64,000 bases of DNA from Glandiceps talaboti. Taxonomy: Eukaryota > Hemichordata > Enteropneusta > Spengelidae. Under the pieces are notes generated by a model. The model saw only the letters and a list, made by a program, of their open reading frames with translations, made no database searches and was not told the DNA's origin. The translations under genes were made by a program, and so were the position numbers. The stretch lies in contig NC_135554.1 in NCBI RefSeq assembly GCF_964340395.1, positions 28,721,130 through 28,785,129 on the forward strand, in the 5' to 3' direction. This document shows positions 1 to 11,154 of this stretch, piece by piece (position 1 is the first letter of the stretch; every line of letters starts with the position of its first letter).

Positions 1-179
1 TGATGATGAAAAGGTTTCTGATAAACATGGACTATGTAACTTTCTACAATTATTTGTGTTGCTGTAATAATTCGATAATTTTATGTAACTATATTGAAAT
101 TGTTGATTTCTCTAGTCTTCTTATAAGCAGAATCGACTGTCATGACTTTTTAATTTCTCCTCTTTTTTCAATTTTCAAG

Positions 180-307
180 AAAATATGGTAAAGCTGTCTG
201 ACCGCCTTGACACTCGTTTTGATGCCAAGTCAGTACTGATACTTTCGGACATCTTAATATCTGAGGGCATAATGACCGCACAAGAAAACATCGATCTCTT
301 GAAAATG
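180..307 (+). CDS. Glypican, internal exon (core-protein segment)
   Basis: This is an internal exon of a glypican, a cell-surface heparan-sulfate proteoglycan core protein. A pyrimidine-rich acceptor (ttttcaattttcaag) precedes 180 and a GTAAAG donor starts at 308. The exon enters in phase 1 and leaves in phase 0. It reads NMVKLSDRLDT, then FDAKSVLILSDILIS, then TAQENIDLLKM. This matches the helical stretch of glypicans just before the conserved VFxxCG motif, which begins the next exon at 665. Exons further 5', encoding the N-terminal cysteine-rich lobe, lie outside the window. Identification rests on the joined exons; alone this one would be hard to name. Confidence 0.8.
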
Positions 308-664
308 GTAAAGTAATATGTGAATTCTCTAATGTCTGAAAATGTAAACTGATAAATGTATAATACAGTAAGATATTCTGAAACTGTTGAAATTGCTAGA
401 TATCAGATATTCTTCTGATACGATACGACAAACGACCGAAGTAGAGTAGAGTAGTTCAGAGTAGAATAGAATAGAATAGAGCAGAGCAGAGCAGAACAGA
501 GCAGAGAAGAGAAGAGAAGAGAAGAGAAGAGAAGAGAAGATAAAGACATCATATATAGTACATGAACATTTCCTCCTTCGAAGAGTGTAAAGCCGCATTT
601 CTTATTTTCATTATCTTCTTCTATGTCTAATATTAGTAATTGTAAAAATATGTTTTACATGCAG
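308..664 (+). other. Glypican intron
   Basis: A phase-0 intron of 357 bp. It contains a purine-rich AGAGC/AGAAG microsatellite (about 442-541) and ends in the acceptor tgttttacatgcag. Nothing else is seen in it. Confidence 0.75.
442..541. repeat. AGAGC/AGAAG pentanucleotide repeat
   Basis: Purine-only tandem pentamers inside the glypican intron, shifting from AGAGT and AGAAT through AGAGC to AGAAG units. Confidence 0.9.
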
Positions 665-954
665 GTGTTTGAAACTTGTGGTACACCTGGCCGTCGTGGC
701 CGTCGACACACATATAAACACTCAGCAAATCTAGAGATGACGTCTTACCAATATCCTAAAATAAGGTCTCGTCGCTCCAAAGCTCATGGCCGTGATCATG
801 AAATTTCCAATATAGTTGAAGATATTATACCTCACCTAGAAGCGGCGGAGGATCTATGGATAAACATGCCTAGATCGATGTGTGATCGGTTCACTACAGC
901 TAATAAACCCAGTAAAGCATCACGTCCATGCTGGAATGGTCAAAACGTTGGCAG
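665..954 (+). CDS. Glypican, exon with CWNG motif
   Basis: This exon follows in phase 0 from the exon ending at 307 and leaves in phase 2 through the donor GTAAAG at 955. It starts VFETCGTP, the counterpart of the VFQGCG motif of glypicans. A basic segment rich in Arg and Lys follows (RRGRRHTYK, KIRSRRSKAHGRD), which could be a processing site or a basic linker. Next comes a helix resembling the family's LxxLVxxVKxxL region (ISNIVEDIIPHLEAAEDLW). It closes with PRSMCDRF and PCWNG, the near-invariant Cys-Trp-Asn-Gly of glypicans. Higher GC and balanced codons set it apart from the surrounding intron. Confidence 0.88.
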
Positions 955-1209
955 GTAAAGGATTTAATACACTCGTCAAGTACTGGTATTGTCACATACA
1001 AACATGTAACAGTTATTAGGGTTATAGCAAAACTATAGTTGAATTAGTTTTCTTTCAAGGCCATTCTACACCACAAAAATCACTTTATTTGCAATTTAAT
1101 TTAATTGGAACTTGTGATAATCCACAAATTGTATGGCTCATACTTGCTAATGACAATACGGCAGTTCCTATGCTTGAGGAAGAAAAGGATATATGTCCGT
1201 TTTCAAAGA

Positions 1210-1251
<42 letters not shown>

Positions 1252-2319
1252 ACGTTAATTATAATACAAAATAAGTAAGTTATGGTAAGTGATGAAAAGA
1301 GGAGATATTTTGCCCACCGACATGAAATAGCTATTGTTTGCCATGAGTATACATTGCTTGAAATTAATGGTGGAAAGTGCGATAATATTCAATACAGTAT
1401 GACTTTCCAGGTTGTCAACATTATCGTCATTAATATTCACATGCGAGGGACTATCTAATTTCACCGGCGAAAATTGAAACATATTTATCTTCCGGGGTAA
1501 ACTAATTATTATTTTCATCATTACTATTATAAAATGGATATTGATTAATTTTGGTTTGAATGGAACGTAATTAGCCGAGTGAATACTATAAAGTTGGGAA
1601 ACTGACAACATTTTTAAATTCAGTATATCTGAATCGAATTAGCATACATGTAGGCATGTGGGTGTTGAACACATATTGTTTGTAAGAAACTGTTACTTAA
1701 CAGGAGCAACATCATCGTTTACTTTCAGGATGGAGAAACAATTAAGTGAATTAGGATAAAATGTGATTACAATGAAAAGTGACTCTAGTGGAATGACACA
1801 AATCCTGATAGCTTTAGACTGTAACATACATCCTGCCGTTCCGCACTCACTGTGTGAGGGCGCCCGGTCACGGCGTACCTTACAGACTGTGATGTATTAA
1901 GCTGTGTATTGGTTTACTCTCGGGGGGAAACCCTTGATAACATTAAACCTGGTTGTGAATTCTAACATTTTAAAACTTGAATAGGGTCGTATTTCATTTG
2001 TTTGGGTTCAAAATAAGTTGGAGAGGGATGCTGTACGACTAGAATGGCTTAAGCTTTCATTAATTGCAATTAAAAAAAATAATATGTTAATACTGGCTAC
2101 CAGTTAATTCGACAATTATGAAACTGTTGTGCGATCAAATCTTTGCATATTGATGGGGAATTTACACAACTTATTCAAAACACAGCAGCATTTGGTATTA
2201 TAAACCTGCCTGTGTGTCTGGCATGTTTCTCCTACTTTCCGTGGGATTTGAATTATCTACATAAGTATTATTTACATTAAAGTGTCTGAAAATGTCTGTT
2301 ACCTGTTCTTGGATTTTAG
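955..2319 (+). other. Glypican intron
   Basis: A phase-2 intron of about 1.4 kb. It holds a (CAA)n run at about 1209-1250 and a short GC-rich patch at 1828-1875. No further exon was recognised in it. Confidence 0.7.
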
Positions 2320-2504
2320 TGACGTTAACGAAATCAGTGATGGTATGACAGAATATGTGTGTGGAGATCTGACTGGGAACGAAAAGATAAGGGATGAGGC
2401 CGGAGTTGTTTGTAGACAGAAACAGAAATTGAACAGAATGTCTCAGTTCCTACGCAGTGCATATAATGGCAAAGACTTGAGTGGTCACGACGATTTCGAA
2501 GACG
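2320..2504 (+). CDS. Glypican, exon with LRSAYNG motif
   Basis: The acceptor ggattttag ends at 2319. Phase-2 entry completes AG|T to Ser, giving SDVNEISDGMTEYVCGD after the upstream NVG. The exon carries the helix RMSQFLRSAYNGKDL, matching the LRSAYNGND stretch of glypicans of the GPC1/2/4/6 type just before the glycosaminoglycan attachment region. An acidic tail (GHDDFEDG) follows. It leaves in phase 1 through GTGAGA at 2505. Two cysteines lie in the first half. The family match is clear; the subclass is inferred from this one motif. Confidence 0.87.
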
Positions 2505-2878
2505 GTGAGAAAAAAAGTTTGTTTTGATCAGGAATAATGCCAATCCATAATCCATCGAATTTAGGTTTTCCTTATAAAATGCATTCTCCCCAAGCAAGGC
2601 CATATGTTTTCAGAGAAAAGTTTGACTACGCCGTAAAAGGGCCTCTTCCGCTTCTTGGACATTGCCGTATAGACGCCTGTGTTTTTACGATGATGTGTCT
2701 TTTTGGACGGTGCCGTAATTAAAAGGCATATTTTGAGACGATGACAACATTTTTTCGTATAGAACTTATTTGCCATAGAATTCAGAAAACCTTCACAGAC
2801 TCACAGACTCTCATATCATATGCACATACACACAGATAGACAGACATACATACATACATACATACATACATACATACA

Positions 2879-2912
<34 letters not shown>

Positions 2913-2927
2913 CATACATACATACAT

Positions 2928-2960
<33 letters not shown>

Positions 2961-2983
2961 TAGGTATATAGATAGACACGCGC

Positions 2984-3046
<63 letters not shown>

Positions 3047-3086
3047 ATTAATGCAAACAAAAAACGTTTTCCTGTGTTCATTTCAG
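2505..3086 (+). other. Glypican intron with microsatellites
   Basis: A phase-1 intron whose second half is tetranucleotide repeat. It ends in the acceptor tgtgttcatttcag. Confidence 0.75.
2843..3047. repeat. (CATA)n then (CAGA)n microsatellite
   Basis: CATA tetramers to about 2928 change into CAGA tetramers, are broken by a short GATA/CGCGCGCA segment, and resume as CAGA to 3047. The translated products on the minus strand (repeating Cys-Leu-Ser-Val) are artefacts of the repeat. Confidence 0.95.
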
Positions 3087-3120
3087 ATATGGAAGAGTCC
3101 GGATCGGGTCAAAGCCCATG
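3087..3120 (+). CDS. Glypican, heparan-sulfate attachment exon with stop
   Basis: After the acceptor at 3086, phase 1 joins G|AT to Asp and reads DMEESGSGQSP before a TGA at 3118-3120. Acidic residues followed by Ser-Gly-Ser-Gly form the classical glycosaminoglycan attachment site of glypicans, so this is the expected next exon. In other glypicans the chain continues into a hydrophobic GPI-anchor signal; here an in-frame stop follows at once. A good donor (GTAAGT at 3133) lies just beyond the stop. Either this transcript ends as a secreted form, a GPI-coding exon is joined by a splice I cannot see, or the sequence carries a stop mutation. Confidence 0.65.
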
Positions 3121-3253
3121 AACAGTCGCCGTGTAAGTCATTGCATCGTCTATCCGTTACTCGACCGATATAATTATAAGTGAGGCTTGAATGACATCCC
3201 TGTGTCAATATTAAGCTTGTCTATTTATGATGGTTCGCGACCACGTGACATTG

Positions 3254-3323
3254 TTATATTGACTTAACTAACGCCACCTACCTGTCGTTTATATTGACTT
3301 AACTAACGCCACCAACCTGTCGT
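3254..3323. repeat. 35-bp direct duplication
   Basis: Two near-identical 35-bp copies in direct tandem, with the shared core gacttaactaacgccacc. Confidence 0.9.
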
Positions 3324-3779
3324 TCTTCGAGGTTATGACATTTCTTCTATTATGTAATATTGTAATGTAATAGTATTATCATACTGATAGATATATTATG
3401 CAAATTTGCATATTTAGATTTATAATTATGTGTCTTTCAAATATTAGGGAATACAGTAAATACCTTGTATATGTGAATTTAATTTAATCAATATTCAGGA
3501 GGTTGCATAAAATTATGAAATCGGTGCGTGTTATTAGGCTTCTCAACACATCATATTCACTTCTACATATTAGCATGAGTTAACGGGGATATTAATTGAA
3601 AAAAACACCGAAATGTGTTCTTGAAAATGATGTCAGTGTGAATTTTACCCTTGGTCACATGAAATATAGTACACTTCACCAAATGTACTTTCCACATCTA
3701 TCTAAACATCTAACTTGAATAGAAATACATTTAAAATTAAGTAAATTGGCACATCAGAAAATCAAATTATACAAAAAAA

Positions 3780-3851
3780 TACCCCGTGTGAGGATCGAAA
3801 TCACGACCTTCAGATTATGAGACTGACGCGCTAAGTACTGTGCTAACGATA
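3780..3851 (-). pseudogene. tRNA-Met-like pseudogene (tRNA-derived repeat)
   Basis: On the minus strand the sequence has an anticodon arm with CTCATAA (anticodon CAT), an AAGGTCGTG variable region and a GATTTCGATCC T-arm (B-box-like). The D-arm side (TTAGCACAGTACTTAGCG) is degenerate and the acceptor stem does not pair, so this is a decayed tRNA or tRNA-derived SINE head. A related sequence lies at 5000-5060. Confidence 0.6.
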
Positions 3852-4666
3852 CTGATGCCAGTCTTTTTCATAACACATACACTGCAGCAATGTTTTAGTG
3901 GTCGAAAATGACTACAAGGCCATGACTTTGTCGTTGTTGAGCCACTGTTTCCTTTGTCTCACCCCGCCAACGAAACTTGTGGAGCACCACCAGCAACCGC
4001 ATTACTCGGTTTATATGCGATTCACTCGAGGATTATAACGATTCTGTTTGTTGACCATTGTATAATGTATTATCTTATAGATTATACTATAGATGTTTCA
4101 ATTTTAATATAATACACATACTTCGACATAATGATGTTGCTGTACTTCTTGAATGCTAGCTACCAGAGTATCATTGTAGAGTATAGGGCATTGGTATTAA
4201 ACTAGAGGTGTGTGGCTACCGGGAGGAAATCTCTACCTCTTTTCAGGCTGATACTGTACAACAGGCAAATTACCCATTCCTTTTCAGACAGCTAGGACTC
4301 AAGACGTTACGATTGCAAAATGAATACTGTTAAATATATATGATTACCGCAACTTATTTCTCTGGTTTGTTTGAATTACATGGCAGCATGCATGTATTAA
4401 ATAATGAAGTGATGTAATGTGATGTTAAGTGACGTAATGTGGTGCAGATGTCATGTTATTTGTGATGAAATGAGGTGTGATGACAATTAACAATCAACGT
4501 CACGGTTCTATAGAGTTATGAAATGATGAAAAGAGAATGATGATACGATACGATGAGAATGAACTAGTTGTAATAATAATTGCTTCAAATTAACTGTATG
4601 TCATTATATCAAAAAATCCATGTGTAATTTTGAGAAACTCTACACGACCATGATTTTCTTAATGTT

Positions 4667-4820
<154 letters not shown>

Positions 4821-4989
4821 GTGTTCATCGATATGAGTTTTGAAAATAGAGAAATATGATTAATTCTTATAACAGGCTATTTAAAGATAAAACAGCAAAG
4901 TCCATGTATTATAGAGAAAAAGGCGCATTTTAGCTATGTTTATGTTAGATTGTGTATCTTCAAATTCTCGACCCTTTAAACTTGCTGCA

Positions 4990-5098
4990 AAAAATGCCTC
5001 GAATGAGGATATAGAATTCACGACCTTCTGAGACTGAGCGCTGTCTACTGCGCCGCCGGCTAACGAGGTCTGCTCGTTAGCGCAGTAGACATTGTCCC
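4990..5098. repeat. tRNA-like half copies in inverted arrangement
   Basis: A minus-strand segment (about 4994-5062) again carries AGTCTCAGAAGGTCGTG and a GAATTC-containing T-arm remnant like the 3780 copy. It is followed by a + strand segment with ctcgttagcgcagtagac, the same 5' half in the opposite direction. The result is an imperfect palindrome made of two tRNA-like halves. Confidence 0.5.
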
Positions 5099-5270
5099 AT
5101 TGTCTGAAAGACAATGGGGTTAATTTGTACTTCGATCAAGTTATCTGGACATGTTATCATCGCTTGCTTTATGTACGGAACTATGTGTCAATGATATGTA
5201 CAGAAATGAGAAAAGAGAAACTTGTTTTTACACTGTTGATTTTGAAAGCTGCAACTGGAACGTGTGTTTT

Positions 5271-6290
5271 GAAAATGTTTTGTTAGGTACAATAACTTAT
5301 GAGTAATATCGTACACCTTGATCACCTGTTGAAAATGTTTTGTTAGGTACAATAACTTAAGAGTAATATCGTACACCTTGATCACCTGTAGAAAATGTTT
5401 TGTTAGGTACAATAACTTACGAGTAATATCGTACACCTTGATCACCTGTAGAAAATGTTTTGTTAGGTACAATAACTTACGAGTAATATCGTACACCTTG
5501 ATCACCTGTTGAAAATGTTTTGTTAGGTACAATAACTTACGAGTAATATCGTACACCTTGATCACCTGTAGAAAATGTTTTGTTAGGTACAATAACTTAT
5601 GAGTAATATCGTACACCTTGATCACCTGTTGAAAATGTTTTGTTAGGTACAATAACTTACGAGTAATATCGTACACCTTGATCACCTGTTGAAAATGTTT
5701 TGTTAGGTACAATAACTTACGAGTAATATCGTACACCTTGATCACCTGTTGAAAATGTTTTGTTAGGTACAATAACTTACGAGTAATATCGTACACCTTG
5801 ATCACCTGTAGAAAATGTTTTGTTAGGTACAATAACTTACGAGTAATATCGTACACCTTGATCACCTGTAGAAAATGTTTTGTTAGGTACAATAACTTAT
5901 GAGTAATATCGTACACCTTGATCACCTGTTGAAAATGTTTTGTTAGGTACAATAACTTACGAGTAATATCGTACACCTTGATCACCTGTAGAAAATGTTT
6001 TGTTAGGTACAATAACTTACGAGTAATATCGTACACCTTGATCACCTGTAGAAAATGTTTTGTTAGGTACAATAACTTACGAGTAATATCGTACACCTTG
6101 ATCACCTGTAGAAAATGTTTTGTTAGGTACAATAACTTACGAGTAATATCGTACACCTTGATCACCTGTAGAAAATGTTTTGTTAGGTACAATAACTTAC
6201 GAGTAATATCGTACACCTTGATCACCTGTAGAAAATGTTTTGTTAGGTACAATAACTTTTGAGTAATATCGTACACCTTGATCACCTGTT
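5271..6290. repeat. 60-bp minisatellite, 17 copies
   Basis: Seventeen head-to-tail 60-bp units with a core gttaggtacaataactta. They differ mainly at two sites: the base after aactta (t, a or c) and an a/t at the unit junction. Because 60 is divisible by three, any frame free of stops in one unit stays open throughout. That explains a 365-codon minus-strand reading frame of 20-residue repeats and the shorter + strand frame. No start context, composition change or flanking splice site suggests coding. Confidence 0.97.
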
Positions 6291-6914
6291 GACTGGCGTA
6301 TTATTTTTATAGCTGTATAATCGATAAATCAAATTTAATTGATTTTGGTCAGGTATACATTGTTGTGATCACAGGACTAAATCACAATGTGCTTACAAAT
6401 GTGCACGTGTATCCAGTGTGTGTGTGTGTGCTACAATATCTGCTAATTTTGTAAGAGTTAAGAGCTATACTCATGCTACTCGATGATATGATGTTTATTG
6501 GTACTGGTGTGTATATACATGTGTGTAGTGAATGTATTACAGATATTTGATCATGAACGGGCTGCTGCAGTCATTTTGTAAGTGTATGAAGATACAGCGT
6601 GAAAAACAGACATGTGACACACCTGCATATACATCCTGCATGGCATAGTCATGTACACAACAGTGCTGTCACATACAAAAAATAATGCACTTTGACAGAG
6701 AGTTTAATGTAATCAGAATTGTAGTACCAACAGCAATACAATTTAAGGCGAAAACTAGATGATTACAGGCCCGTGGCTGGTACATCTGTTACAACCCATT
6801 GCTGTCTTCTCTTACACAGACCTGTACCACAAGAGGAATAATGTTTTAATGGAGTCTGCACACGCACTACGGTGCGAAATTTTATGTGATGGGTGTAATA
6901 TAGACTTAATAAAA
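6291..6914. other. No gene seen
   Basis: AT-rich unique-looking sequence with a short TG run near 6418. No exon or repeat was recognised. Confidence 0.5.
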
Positions 6915-7290
6915 AATTGTATTGTTCCAATTACGCTCAATATCAGAATAGGTGGGGTAGGTAGAATTTTGTTTTATTTTATTTTAATTTATTATATATT
7001 TTTCTGTGTGAGTGACTAGTTCATGTTTTCCATTGTTTTCCAAATGGTCTCTGTGTTGTTTATTTCTTTATATCAGATGTACATGTAACAGCCATTGCAG
7101 ATTGGAAGAACAGTTTTATTTTGTCTTTTTAAGTTGATGTCAGTTGCCGCCTCCACTTTCTCGTGAGACTTCACAATTTTTTTAAAATTTGATTTAAGTT
7201 TTTCTCGAATACTTAAAAAAAAAGTTTAGAGTCGGCAGTGAAAAGCTAGGTGGGGTTGTGTAACCGGGGAAAACGATTATTTTTTTTAGA
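6915..7290 (+). repeat. Dispersed repeat, copy 1
   Basis: Starts near attgttccaattacgctcaa and ends with ctaggtggggttgtgtaacc. The minus strand at about 11150-11545 carries the same order of blocks: the cgctcaat start, the aataggtggg block, the cattgttttcc block, the gagacttcac block and the final ggtggggt...aaccgg end. The two copies are therefore one mobile family inserted in opposite directions. No coding capacity was seen. Confidence 0.8.
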
Positions 7291-8278
7291 CCTAAGCTAG
7301 ATTACTGATACAAACTGGCATTAAAAAGACATGACAAATGCAAAATAAATAAATGAAAAGATAATTCACAAAAGAAATAACCTCTCCAAAAATGATATGT
7401 TTATTGGAATATACACAGGCAGATTATATGGCATATTTGTAACAGTTTCTGTACATTATTACATGTAAATGTTTCAGGTTTGTGACGCTTTGATAGATAT
7501 GCATAACGCGTGAGTCCTGCATAAAATGTGAAAGCCTTCCGTTAGATAGGGCAAAGTCATAACTTTTTAGTCTTACACACATTGGTGGAGTGCAAAATTC
7601 TGAGCTATAGGTATTATACATGATGTACACCTTAATGGAAAAATTAATTACATGAAACTATATGAAATTTGGAGCTTGCATCGTTAACATATTGCCCAAT
7701 TGTGCAAATTACCATTACTTATGCATTATTTTCTGCATTTTAAAACGTACTCCCATACTGAATCAATGTATGACTGAATTAAACCTGGTACTAGGATATG
7801 ACTTATAAATGATGCAAAATATACGTATAAAATGTACAAGAAGTCCCTACTATGCAATCAACAGTTCTAAGAATGCCATGGGAGGAAAAGAATGACAAAA
7901 GCACTCAGAAACACACACGTCATCAATAAAACTGCATAAGTCGAAGCTTGAATTATTCACATATTAGTATCCAAACTTGTTATTCTAATCTAACATCTAC
8001 TAAATCGTCAAGACTTAGTGTACTTTCAATTGCCAGTAACGTTACGAGAATCGCATTTAGAAATAAGCTTAAAGTGTACTCAGTTTATATAGCTATTAAA
8101 ATCTACATACACATGCATGCTGGATGTTTATATGTCCGTTCGTATCAATTCTAGTATTTTTGTCGGTCCTAAAAGAACTTCAGAACTAGAAGTAAATGCG
8201 TGTCATTTGACAGGAAATGTATATAGGTTGCATCTTATTTTCTCCCGTTCCTTTAATCTTGTCCGAATCATGTCAAAT
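7291..8278. other. No gene seen
   Basis: AT-rich intergenic sequence with no recognisable exon or repeat. It lies between the dispersed repeat and the end of the minus-strand coiled-coil frame. Confidence 0.5.
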
Positions 8279-8749
8279 TTAGACTTCGTCTTCTTCCACA
8301 AACTGTTCCTCAACTTCAGAAATGGCATTGTACCATACTTTCAAATCCTCCTCTTCGAGCCTTGTCAATATTTTATTCAAATACCGACATTCTCGGACTT
8401 CCAGCAACATTCTGTCGATCTTTCGCTCCATTCGAACCATATCTCCCCTCGTTGAATCTCCATCTTCTTTCAGTGACTGTATTTCTTCGTCTAATTTCTC
8501 CATCTTTTGCACAATGTCTTCTAAGACTTTACACTCCTTTACTTGACCTTTCAAGTCTGAAATTTTCACCTTGAACTTGTCGAAACCATTCAGAACGTCT
8601 TCATCGTTCTTGTGCTTCGTTTCGGTTTTTTCCAAGGCCGAGAAGTTATGGTCCATGTTTTTGAATGTATTTTGAAGTGTTTTGCAGCGGTCGTTCATAA
8701 AACGTGTAACTGCGTTGAGATAGTAAGAATACTTGACAGTGATATCCAT
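8279..8749 (-). CDS. Putative coiled-coil protein, 156 residues
   Basis: An intact minus-strand frame from ATG (8749-8747) to TAA (8281-8279). The product is highly charged and helical, with heptad-like runs rich in Leu, Glu and Lys from about residue 40 to the end: DKFKVKISDLKGQVKE, VQKMEKLDEEIQSLKEDGD, RMERKIDRMLLEVRE, and an acidic C-terminus VEEQFVEEDEV. No catalytic motif, membrane span or signal peptide is seen. GC content and codon use look coding compared with the AT-rich flanks. A CAG acceptor-like site sits just 5' of the ATG, so this may be the last exon of a longer gene instead of a complete one. The family is not recognised. Confidence 0.5.
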   Translation of the reverse strand: MDITVKYSYYLNAVTRFMNDRCKTLQNTFKNMDHNFSALEKTETKHKNDEDVLNGFDKFKVKISDLKGQVKECKVLEDIVQKMEKLDEEIQSLKEDGDSTRGDMVRMERKIDRMLLEVRECRYLNKILTRLEEEDLKVWYNAISEVEEQFVEEDEV

Positions 8750-9439
8750 TAACAAAACTGCTTGGGTTCAAAATAAAAATCTCAGAATCAGATTTACCAG
8801 CTTCTATACGTTTACAGCGACTTCCCTTGGCCACATCCCAGTAAGTATTTCGTTTATCGAAAGCAATTCACAAATGATTCAAGTTGGAATCTATTCGTGT
8901 TCTTCGCGCAACTGCTGTTCCACATGTTCCAAGGCAAGCGAAGCGCCAGCGAGATTGTCGCGTTGAAGCCGGGTTACTTATGAAGTATATGTGTGCGGCT
9001 TATTAAACTTCAACCTAGACTTTCAACAGTCGTCTTGACTTTTTGTAATTTAACTTTAATACTATTGTTACCGCTGAAATAATTAATAGTATTAAACACG
9101 GTGTGCGCAGGATAGGGCGTTCCGTAATTATATTTTAGGTGTTCGAATCCTCAGTGAGTGAGTAGCGCGAGTTCTGTACAAGCTTAGTATACTGTAGTGT
9201 ATTTGCACACAACTAGTATTTTAAAACATATTTCAGAAGGTTTTTGAGGAATACGACAAAATATAATCTGCGTCTGAATACAGACTAACTTCAACCCAGA
9301 TAGACCTTTGAGTGAGAGTGAGAGCGACCATTGATTGATCACATTACATGATGCACGTGTATGCGGTATGAACCTGAAGGCATACAATATGTAATGTGGA
9401 AACGTGAGTGTTTCCAAATAGTTTTTTTTTTTTACCTGC

Positions 9440-9711
9440 GTTATGTATGCATGTTACAGGGCCTTGATAGTGGCGGCATCTGTTGTCTGCATCGCTGGCT
9501 CTACGTTGATGACACCGATGCAATGATGCAGACGGCTTTATGTGCAGCGATGTTTCGAAATCGTGCATCAATCGCAGTATTCCATATTTATACAGTTGCA
9601 AGTTACCGCACACTTTCACAATTTTCCATGGGTGTATGGAGAGCGCATCGCGAAATGTTTCAATAACGGGGAAGTGAACACATCTCGCATATTTGCGGAA
9701 ATCAGTGAGAT
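9440..9711 (+). promoter_or_regulatory. Probable 5' UTR/promoter of the netrin-G-like gene
   Basis: A patch of higher GC with many CG dinucleotides (for example gcgcatcgcgaaatg) just upstream of the exon-1 ATG at 9712. It is open in one frame but lacks a convincing protein. Position and composition suggest 5' UTR and core promoter. No TATA box or initiator is assigned. Confidence 0.4.
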
Positions 9712-9972
9712 ATGGCGGCAATTTTGATTCGCCACGTTTGCAATTTATTTACATGTCCTTATTTTGGCGTTATTTTGATATTGTGCGTTTTACCATACAT
9801 CGACTGCATTGGAGAAGTGTGCGAAGAGACTGTCAATGGCGAAATTAGGTACCATGCCTGTATGGCGAGATTGACATCGCTGGATACAATGAATAAGGAT
9901 GCAGTCAGCTTACAAATTGACCCCTACGATGCAACATGTGGAATCACACAGCCCACGCGATATTGTTCATTG
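9712..9972 (+). CDS. Netrin-G-like, exon 1: signal peptide and start of laminin N-terminal domain
   Basis: The ATG at 9712 (context gagatATGG) opens an N-terminus with a hydrophobic core (YFGVILILCVLPYI, about residues 17-30), a secretion signal. The mature part starts near EVCEETVNGEIRYHAC and runs through LQIDPYDATCGITQP and RYCSL. This parallels the first part of netrin-G laminin N-terminal domains: a Cys, a tryptophan/tyrosine-Ala-Cys step, then the CGxPPxxFC-like motif. A GTAGGT donor at 9973 gives a phase-0 exit. Joining to 29490 puts cysteines 7 and 2 residues apart before AHPPEL, close to the spacing of vertebrate netrin-Gs. Netrin-Gs are GPI-linked synaptic adhesion proteins of the netrin/laminin superfamily. 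Confidence 0.85.
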
Positions 9973-10079
9973 GTAGGTGATTTTATTTACATTGTTGTAG
10001 TTGTGTGTAGTTTGGTCACTCGATTATGTATCGCACTATTTAAAGGGCAAGTCGTAGCTTACTAGTATTATATTACTCA

Positions 10080-10346
10080 AAACTTTTTACAACGGAAGGA
10101 CGGTTGTGTGTGGCCGACTCGGCTAGAGTTCTTGGCGACAGACAGACCGCCCCGTCGAACGAATTTTTAAATACAAATTACAATTGTATTGTAGCAACAG
10201 ATGTGTAATCATTATTTTTTTGTTTGTCGCTGGTCTTTCTACCCTGTTGTAGTCTATTGTACATGTATACTTTTAAGTTTTATCAGATTGTATAATTTTG
10301 ACTTGCCTGTGATGTAACATAATAAATAAATAAATAAATAGATAGA

Positions 10347-10381
<35 letters not shown>

Positions 10382-10390
10382 ATAGATTGC
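10080..10390 (+). mobile_element. Probable retroelement 3' end with (TAAA)n tail
   Basis: A short GC-richer segment (gtgtggccgactcggctagag) followed by AT-rich sequence and ending in a TAAA tetranucleotide tail at 10320-10384. This is the usual look of a non-LTR element or SINE 3' end. The family is not identified. Confidence 0.45.
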
Positions 10391-10707
10391 AATAAATATA
10401 GGACTTCCGACTATATAATAAATAAACAAATAGAAAAAAATAAACGGATAAATTGCAATAAATATATGGAGTGATATACATCTGCTCAGCCCCTTCGGAA
10501 TTATGTCACCCTTTTCCAAAACAAATTAAACAAACATCTACATTTATAAAGTTACAAAGAATATGTAAACATGCATCGGAAAAATACAAAGAAAACATCT
10601 ATAGCGATAGACGAACCTTATCAATCAATGAATAATATGTACATTATGATAATAATTACTCTCTATATGGTGGATGTGCTAAATCATCAAAAAAGATATA
10701 ATGTTCT

Positions 10708-10800
10708 ATGATCAATTAATCAATCAAATCAATCTTTATTGCGTAACATCATGCTTTAGTGAGCATGGTAAAGCATACAAAAATAAGTAAATAAAATACA
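10708..10800 (-). mobile_element. Retroelement 3' tail fragment
   Basis: On the minus strand the sequence ends caataaagattgatttgattgattgatt, the characteristic tail of many invertebrate non-LTR elements. Only the last 90 bp or so can be recognised. Confidence 0.45.
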
Positions 10801-11154
10801 ATCATTTAGCCAACTGCTATATTTTTTACATTAACAAGAAAGTTTCCAAGAAAAAGTTTATCATCTGCAGACAAAATATGTAAAAATTTACTTTTGTTAT
10901 CTAAGGAATGAAAATTGTAATTACTTCATGAAAAAGAAGAAAAAAGTTTAATGATAGTAGACATTTCTTTTCATGTACACATGTCACTTATTGGGATAGC
11001 AATTAAATTGATGATAATTGTCAAAGACGTAAAACAATGAACTCTATAACAGTAATAAATTAGCACATATGCAGCAGGACAACAAAATTATATTGTTCTG
11101 ATCATGTAGCCTTATGTTTCCTGTCGACCCTAAACTTTTCAAAATGTAATTTGA

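Noticed and set aside
5188-6285. 365-codon minus-strand open frame of 20-residue repeats
   Set aside because: It is the translation of a 60-bp tandem array; a unit length divisible by three keeps any stop-free frame open, and there is no start or splice context.
5271-6290. CRISPR-like regular spacing
   Set aside because: The whole 60-bp unit is conserved with no unique spacers. The same holds for the 34-bp and 26-bp arrays, and the DNA is eukaryotic.
8905-8975. Minus-strand segment reading LQRDNLAGASLALEHVEQQL then REEHE and a stop
   Set aside because: Protein-like, but only about 28 codons, stops at both ends and out of frame with the coiled-coil ORF. Not enough to call an exon.
9100-9175. 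tRNA-like B box (gttcgaatcct)
   Set aside because: No matching A box, anticodon arm or acceptor stem could be placed.
9361-9666. 101-codon frame upstream of netrin-G exon 1
   Set aside because: No recognisable content; better explained as 5' UTR or promoter of balanced composition.
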